Assembly: GCA_021787365.1 (NCBI GenBank)
Contig: JAJYMB010000018.1
Coordinates: forward strand, 1 to 64,000
Length of the DNA stretch: 64,000 nucleotides
Direction: 5' to 3'
Source of the DNA: Actinomycetes bacterium
GTDB taxonomy: Bacteria; Actinomycetota; Acidimicrobiia; Acidimicrobiales; Palsa-688
Position numbers and translations under genes: made by a program. This document shows positions 59,431 through 64,000 of this stretch, piece by piece. Every line of letters begins with the position of its first letter. Position 1 is the first letter of the stretch. The notes under the pieces are model-generated. The model saw only the letters and a program-made list of their open reading frames with translations. It did not search any database and was not told where the DNA came from.

Positions 59431-60763
59431 TCAGGCGCCTGCCGCCACCCAACCGTCCGGTGTCGAGCGCAGCCCGCGCACGGCGAGGCGAGCGAGGCTC
59501 CTCGCCGCGGCAAGGAGGTTGAAGTCGGCGCCGACCTTGCGCCTGCCCCGGACGCGGGCATGGCGCCCACCGTGGCGGCGGAGCACGAGGTGGGCGAGGA
59601 TGCGCTCGACCTTGGGACGGGTCGCCCGGTAGTCGGTGGCGAAGCTCGGGCCGGCACAGCGCTCCCGCTGGGCTCGGAGGAGCTCCTCGTGGGGGGAAAT
59701 GGAGACCGTCCGCCCAGCTGCGGCCGTCGTGCAGGACGGGCGGAGCGGGCAATTGCTGCACGCGCCGCCAAAGCAGGCGGTGCCGTTGCCGGCCTTGGCG
59801 AAGGAGATGGCGACGGTACTGCCGGCCGGGCACGTGAGCGCGCCGGCTGCCAAGTCGATACTGGAGCGGTCCTTGGGGAAGAGCCCTCCAGGGGCTAGGG
59901 GCGGCTGCACTTTCACCCGGGGGTCGATGCCGGCCTTGTCGAGGTAGGCCAACAGCTCGCCGCTGCCATGAGCGGCGTCGCCGTAGACGCCAGGAGCTCC
60001 TTCCTCCCGCCGCCTGGCGGTGGCCTTGCGGAGGCGAGCTTGGCTTGGCGCCGGGCGGCGTGGCCAGCCGGCGGGCAGCGAGGGCAGCCTGCTTGTCGGG
60101 CTTCTTGGTGGCCCGGTGTGCTCTTTTCCCACTGCCAGCTTGCCTCCTGGCGGGCGGTGAGCTCCCGGTGGCGCTTCTTGGAGCGGCACCGCTTTGCCCG
60201 CCGCTGTCCCCACCGGGCCCAGCTGGCGCGTCGGCGGCGATGTCGTCGACAAGCGAAGGAGCGGCCCCTGCGTCGCCTTCGTTGCCGGCCGTGACAGCGG
60301 TGCCGGTGATCACCTCGCTGCCGGGGTCAGCCGCGATGTCAGCCGCGATATTCCCCTTGTACCCATCGAAGCCTCGTGCAGAGGTCTTGTGGCCGTGGCG
60401 GGCCTCGGGGCCCACGATAGAGATGACACAGTCTTTCGCGACCTTGCGGGCGATGCGGAAGGTGCCGTCCTCGGCCTCCTCCAGGTCCTGGCCGAGCACG
60501 CTCGCCAACAGCTCCGCCGCTTCTCTTACTTCGGACATCAGCCCACGGCCCTCCAATAGGGCCGCACAGGAGTAGGCGTCCTTGGCGCGGCTGTCGATGA
60601 GGCTCTTCCGGGCCTCTTCGTCGTCCCAGTCGACCTGTGGCTTGGCCGGGCTCGCGTCGTCGTCACCGCTTTCGATGACAGCCCGCAGCTCGGCCTCGAG
60701 CTCTGGGCCGGCGACTTTCAGCAACCCCCGCACGGCCGAGCGAACGAGCGTGATGGTGTCCAT
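59431..60763 (-). mobile_element. IS1182-type transposase remnant (truncated, frameshifted)
   Basis: Two frames together encode the middle and end of a DDE transposase. The first frame (from ATG 60763) has LLKVAGPELEAELRAVIESGDD, WDDEEARKSLIDSRAKDAYSC and ARHGHKTSARGFDGYKGNIA. After a shift near 60215 the second has VYGDAAHGSGELLAYLDKAG, RVKVQPPLAPGGLFPKDRSSIDL, ALTCPAGSTVAIS and GGRHARVRGRRKVGADFNLLAAARSLARL. The N-terminal 200 or so residues of a normal IS1182 transposase are missing and the terminal inverted repeats are not evident, so the element is dead. Confidence 0.75.
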
Positions 60764-61099
60764 AGCCCCGTCTCATCAAAGCGGGGAAGTGACACGCCTG
60801 TAATTCTCGCACGCTACCTGGGGTCGTCGCGAATTTCGGCGCCTGGTGGCTACCTCCCCCCGTTGCGACCGCCCCCCAGGGGGCGGTCGCGCCAGAGGAG
60901 GCAGCAGCCGCCTCGGTCTCGGGCTCAGCCTGGGCCGCTACTGGGGCCCAAAGCCGGTCGGCACCGACATGAAGGCGGCTGCCGTCAGCTGCGCGAAAGG
61001 CACCAGCGCCTGGGGCCGAGTGGCTCCCGCCGGTTGAGGACAGCAGGCTCGAGCCGCTCCGTCGGGGCGTCGGCCCGCCGGCGAGGCTACAAATTAGGC
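60764..61099. other. intergenic stretch with a strong hairpin
   Basis: The only notable structure is GCGACCGCCCC-CCAG-GGGCGGTCGC-type pairing at 60865-60890 (about 11-12 bp). With the stem-loop at 59340 it brackets the transposase remnant. No gene is supported. Confidence 0.4.
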
Positions 61100-61586
61100 A
61101 TGGAGCCATTGAGTACCAGCGCCTTGAGGGTGGCGAACGAGTTGCGCCGGCTCGGGATCGCAGCCCAGGTGACGGAAATGCCGGCGAGCACCCGTACCGC
61201 CTCGGACGCGGCCATGGGCGTCGGCTGCGACATCGGCCAGATCGTGGAGTCCCTCGTGTTCAAGTCGAGCGAAACTGGGGAGCCCCTCCTCGTCCTCGTT
61301 TCTGGCGCTGACCGCGTCGATGAGGCGCGACTGGCGGAGGTCGCCGGCGGGAAAAGTGGAACGGGCAGATGCCGGTTTCGTGCGTTCCCGGACCGGGTTC
61401 GCGATCGGGGGCGTGCCCCCACTCGGCCACAGCGAGGCCATCTCCACCTACGTAGACGAGCGGCTTCTCGCCTACGAGGTCGTGTGGGCGGCGGCTGGCA
61501 CGCCGAACGCAGTGTTCCCCGTAAACCCGGGAGACCTGGTCCGTGCCACTTCAGCCACCGTCGTCTCCGTGTCCGCCTACAAGTAG
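61100..61586 (+). pseudogene. YbaK/aminoacyl-tRNA deacylase-like, frameshifted
   Basis: The frame from ATG 61100 reads LSTSALRVANELRRLGIAAQVTEMPASTRTASDAAMGVGC and LLVLVSGADRVDEARLAEVAGGK, the first half of the YbaK/ProX editing domain. The second half is one frame away: VERADAGFVRSRTGFAIGGVPPLGHSEAISTYVDERLL up to TAG 61586. Removing one A from AAAA at 61352-61355 joins them into a normal domain of about 161 residues that would deacylate mischarged tRNA. This may be a true mutation or a sequencing error. Confidence 0.75.
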
Positions 61587-61613
61587 CCCACAAAAAGGAC
61601 CAGCCGCCCCTCC

Positions 61614-62173
61614 TTACACGCCGGCGTCGAGGAGGACGCCGGCCGCCAGCGAGGAACCCGTGTACGGCACTGTCACTGTGCCGTCTGGGCCCACGTGGCG
61701 CCGCCTTCGGTAACCCGCCTCAAGGGGTCCTCGAAGACGTCCACCCCTCCCCGGTGGACCACCCAGTAGCACCCGTAGCCTGACGCCCCGTAAACCTGCG
61801 GCTTTACTTCGGTGTCCGCCGAAAAAGAAGTGTCTGCCACCTCGACCACGAGTGCCACGTCGCTCGGGTTCCAGCGAGTGAGCCGCCCCGTCGCACCGAG
61901 CCGAGCGACCGGAGACGCTCTCCGTCGCCCCACCCACACGTCAGGGCCAGGCACGGAACCGGCGGACGGTAGTGACGCCAGCGTCACCCGCCAGGCGTCG
62001 TCAGGGAGGGCGCGGGCCACATTGGCGGCGACCATGCCGTGACAATCTCCGATGGACACGGGCCATACCTCACCGCGCACGAGTTCGACGAGGGTGTCGC
62101 CGAAAGCCCCGGCCTCGCACGCCTTCATGAAGGACGCCTCGTCCCACTGCCATGTTTCGGCCGTGGCCACCAC
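61614..62173 (-). CDS. Uma2 family putative nuclease, frameshifted C-terminus
   Basis: The protein matches the DUF820/Uma2 family, restriction-nuclease-like proteins abundant in some bacteria. Visible blocks are WDEASFMKACEAGAFGDTLVELVRGEV, VPGPDVWVGRRRAS, SDVALVVEVADTSFSADTEVK and YGASGYGCYWVVHRGGVDVFEDP, which include the acidic PD-(D/E)xK-type residues. The direct frame ends at 61673 (166 residues). One more C at 61724-61727 (GGGG on the plus strand) would continue as GYRRRRHVGPDGTVTVPYTGSSLAAGVLLDAGV to 61614, so the intended end is given. It converges with the YbaK gene. Confidence 0.75.
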
Positions 62174-62509
62174 TAACGAGGGTGTCGCCGCCTCCCCCGG
62201 GGCGCCACCTGAGGCGCCGGCCGCCTCACCAGCCGCTTCGGCGCGGCTTCAGGGGCCGGCGAACCCCCCTTGACTCTCCCCTTGGGGGAGCCCCAAGGGT
62301 TCGTCCCTGGCCGCTAACCATCGCGACCAATGTCCACTTCGTTCATCTCTGACGCGTACGGGGCGAAATACGCCCAGGACACGACACTTTTGACCCGAAA
62401 GGACACTTGTCGGGACCAGAGGTCACTTGTCGGGACCCGAGGACGGGAGCACGGGGTGGCAGGAGGCGCGCCCATATTTTGCGCCTCGGCGCGGCTAGAT
62501 TATATAAGT
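62174..62509 (+). promoter_or_regulatory. upstream region of marR-like gene with 20-bp repeats
   Basis: GGACACTTGTCGGGACCAGA (62401-62420) is followed directly by GGTCACTTGTCGGGACCCGA (62421-62440), with a degenerate third copy at 62383-62400. TTATAT-(9)-ATATAA (62500-62520) surrounds the start codon of the regulator and could be its own operator. The rest of the interval holds no supported gene. Confidence 0.45.
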
Positions 62510-62974
62510 ATGCAATATAAGTCGCTGGAGGGCGACCTGGAGAAGGTGCTCGAAAGGCTCCTTCGGCTGCTCAGGCAGATGCCCGCCACCGGTGACCTGT
62601 CGCTCGCCGCAGCCGCGACCATGGCCCGCCTCGACCGGGAAGGGCCCCAGCGGCTCACCGACCTGGCGGCGCGCGAGGGCCAGTCGCAGCCGGCGATGAC
62701 CCAACTGGTCACCCGCCTCGAGCACGCCGGCCTCGTCTACCGCACGCCGGCGCCGGCCGACCGTCGGGTGGTGATGGTAGGGATCAGCGCGCTTGGCCGT
62801 GAGCTCCTCCAACGGCGCCGGCACGACCGCTCTGCCTCGTTGCGTTCCCTGCTCGTGCGCCTGGACCGCGAAGAACGAGCGGCGATCGCACGCGCCCTGC
62901 CGGCGCTCGTGCGCCTGGTCGAGCTCGGTCTCGATGACGGCAAGGTCGCCGCAACCGCGAGGGCCACGGCGTGA
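62510..62974 (+). CDS. MarR family transcriptional regulator
   Basis: The 154-residue protein starts at ATG 62510 and has the winged-helix core of MarR: LSLAAAATMARLDREGPQRLTDLAAREGQSQPAMTQLVTRLEHAGLVYRTPAPADRRVVMVGISALGRELL, with the DRR wing motif. The terminal helices (RLVELGLDDGK) serve dimerisation. It probably represses its own promoter through the TTATAT/ATATAA repeat. The nearby target could be the downstream stress protein or an unlinked exporter. Confidence 0.87.
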   Translation: MQYKSLEGDLEKVLERLLRLLRQMPATGDLSLAAAATMARLDREGPQRLTDLAAREGQSQPAMTQLVTRLEHAGLVYRTPAPADRRVVMVGISALGRELLQRRRHDRSASLRSLLVRLDREERAAIARALPALVRLVELGLDDGKVAATARATA

Positions 62975-62995
62975 GCCCTCCGGAGCCGTGGCAAG

Positions 62996-63138
62996 ACCAG
63001 AGGTGACCAGAGGTGACCAGAGGTGAGAGGCGCAGTACGGGTCCGCAGTGAGGGGGCACCAGTGAGCACCGAGTACGACTGTGAGCACCCCAAGCGCTGG
63101 ACCCGGGCCGCAGTGAGGGGGCACCAGTGAGCACCGAG
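62996..63138 (+). repeat. tandem and start-site duplications before the Usp gene
   Basis: GACCAGAGGT is repeated three times at 62996-63025. CGCAGTGAGGGGGCACCAGT plus GAGCACCGAG occurs twice (about 63044 and 63109), so the ribosome region and first codons of the stress protein are duplicated. The upstream copy opens a 22-codon frame from GTG 63062 whose TGA overlaps the real GTG start. Confidence 0.65.
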
Positions 63139-63600
63139 CACGACGCCTCCCCGCAGCGGTCGAGCTTCGAACTCGGAACCGACGGCCCGACCACGGTCCT
63201 CGTCGCGGTCGACGGTTCGCAGAGCGCCGGGCGGGCCATGGCGTACGCGGCTGGCCTCGCCCGGCGCAACAAGGCCCGCCTCGTCGCCGTGTACGTGCGC
63301 AAGATGCCGGTCACCCTCGCCGGCGACGCCTACGTCACCGCCGGCGCCACGGCCGCGCTCGACGACATCGAAAACGAGCTGCGGGCCGGCATGAGAGAGG
63401 AGCTCTCTTCTTGGGGGGTAGACGCCGACTTCGTGGTCTGTTCCGGGGAGCCCGTCCACGCCCTGGCCGAGATCGCCAAGCGTTACCGGGCCGATGCCAT
63501 CGTCGTGGGCTCGTCCACGAACTTCCTCCACCGCATCGTCGGGTCGCTGCCGGCCAGTCTCATCCGTAAAGGTCAGTGCCCCGTCACGGTCGTGCCCTGA
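63127..63600 (+). CDS. universal stress protein (UspA family)
   Basis: The 157-residue single-domain Usp shows TTVLVAVDGSQSAGRAMAYAAGLARRNKARLVAVYV at the first strand-helix unit, and the nucleotide signature RADAIVVGSSTNFLHRIVGSLPASLIRKGQCPVTVVP (G-2x-G-9x-GS-type). ATP binding is therefore possible. The GTG start lies in the second copy of a duplicated segment. It is transcribed in the same direction as the MarR gene and Lon. Confidence 0.88.
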   Translation: MSTEHDASPQRSSFELGTDGPTTVLVAVDGSQSAGRAMAYAAGLARRNKARLVAVYVRKMPVTLAGDAYVTAGATAALDDIENELRAGMREELSSWGVDADFVVCSGEPVHALAEIAKRYRADAIVVGSSTNFLHRIVGSLPASLIRKGQCPVTVVP

Positions 63601-63617
63601 ACCCCTGCTCGGGGACA

Positions 63618-63663
63618 TCGACGCATCGAGGTATCGACGCACCGAGGTATCGACGCACCGACG
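63618..63663 (+). repeat. 16-bp tandem repeat CGAGGTATCGACGCAC
   Basis: Two and a half units follow the Usp stop codon. They lie upstream of the lon promoter region, which also holds the short inverted repeat GTTGT-TATCCGG-ACAAC (63718-63734), a possible regulator site. Confidence 0.55.
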
Positions 63664-63762
63664 TAAACGGCCCGCTCCCAGGCCGTCGCGCCCTCGGGGA
63701 ACAATCGGGAGCCACGAGTTGTTATCCGGACAACGAACATTGGAAGGAGAACAACCCAACTC

Positions 63763-64000
63763 ATGCCCCGCGAACCGGAGACCCTCCCTCTCTTGCCCCT
63801 GACCTCGGGGGTCGTGCTGCCCGGCATGGCCTTCACCATGGCCCTCGAGACCGAAGAGGCCCAGGTCGCCGCCGATGCCGCCGGATCGGTGGGAGGCCGC
63901 CTCGTGCTCGTCCCTCACATCGAGGGCCGCTACTCCGCGGTCGGCGTCGTGGCGGAGATCCTCGAGCTGGGCCAGATCCCAGGTGGCCCCAAAGCCATGG
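63763..64000 (+). CDS. lon: Lon protease, N-terminal part (runs off the window)
   Basis: The first 79 codons encode the Lon substrate-recognition domain: LPLLPLTSGVVLPGMAFTMALETEEAQVAA, then GRLVLVPHIEGRYSAVGVVAEILELGQIPGG. This is the start of an ATP-dependent serine protease. AAGGAGA upstream of ATG 63763 supports the start. The AAA+ and protease domains are beyond the window edge, so completeness cannot be judged. Confidence 0.85.
   Translation, partial: MPREPETLPLLPLTSGVVLPGMAFTMALETEEAQVAADAAGSVGGRLVLVPHIEGRYSAVGVVAEILELGQIPGGPKAM

Overview
The window is high-GC bacterial DNA with actinobacterial character: many GTG/TTG starts, a DUF222/HNH (13E12-type) pseudogene, an ECF sigma factor with a SnoaL-like tail, 11-bp direct-repeat Pho boxes of the Streptomyces GTTCACC type, nitrobindin and Uma2 genes. 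I infer an Actinomycetota genome, possibly Acidimicrobiia; the class is a guess. No rRNA, tRNA or CRISPR array was seen.

1-20.2 kb is an exopolysaccharide locus. It starts with a broken UDP-glucose dehydrogenase fragment and a run of GT4/GT2 glycosyltransferases (430-6288). After a 763-bp gap comes a compact operon (7052 onward): three GT4 enzymes, a GT4-GT2 fusion, a PF14907-type nucleotidyltransferase, a Wzz/BY-kinase, an O-antigen ligase/polymerase-like membrane protein and a 1078-residue secreted glycosidase with a discoidin-like end. Most junctions are 4-bp stop/start overlaps.

20.2-27.7 kb is a lasso-peptide (RiPP) gene cluster whose first gene overlaps the last exopolysaccharide gene. 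In order: B2 leader peptidase, HPr-kinase-like protein with a degenerate P-loop, sulfotransferase, a 48-residue precursor with the YxxP...G...T leader signature, and a short asparagine-synthetase-like cyclase. A second HPr-kinase-like protein with an intact P-loop and a PqqD-type leader-binding protein lie on the minus strand. An ABC exporter and a second PqqD protein follow. This is the strongest candidate for an undescribed system.

27.7-31.4 kb is a scarred stretch: a 325-bp repeat carrying the 5' end of a glycosyltransferase found again at 34.9 kb, an HNH pseudogene, a GNAT acetyltransferase and a PAQR/hemolysin III protein.

31.4-48.6 kb looks like a phosphate and sugar acquisition region. 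It has two UgpABE-like ABC importers without an ATPase, a Pit phosphate transporter with its DUF47 partner, a ribokinase-like kinase, two GH130 proteins, a GT4 plus a toroid glycosidase-like protein, a HAD phosphatase and an unusual fusion of an RNase J-like beta-CASP nuclease to a polynucleotide-phosphatase-like HAD domain. Arrays of 11-bp Pho-box units lie upstream of the Pit and Ugp-like operons and beside the other importer, which suggests PhoP-type control.

48.6-64 kb is mostly housekeeping and accessory genes: aldehyde dehydrogenase, a 6-PGDH-like reductase, a ThDP enzyme, a secreted repeat protein, an MFS exporter with its ECF sigma factor, nitrobindin, a decayed IS1182-type transposase, YbaK, Uma2, MarR, a universal stress protein and the start of lon. 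Several genes carry single-base homopolymer shifts (36178, 61352, 61724), so some broken genes may be sequencing artefacts.
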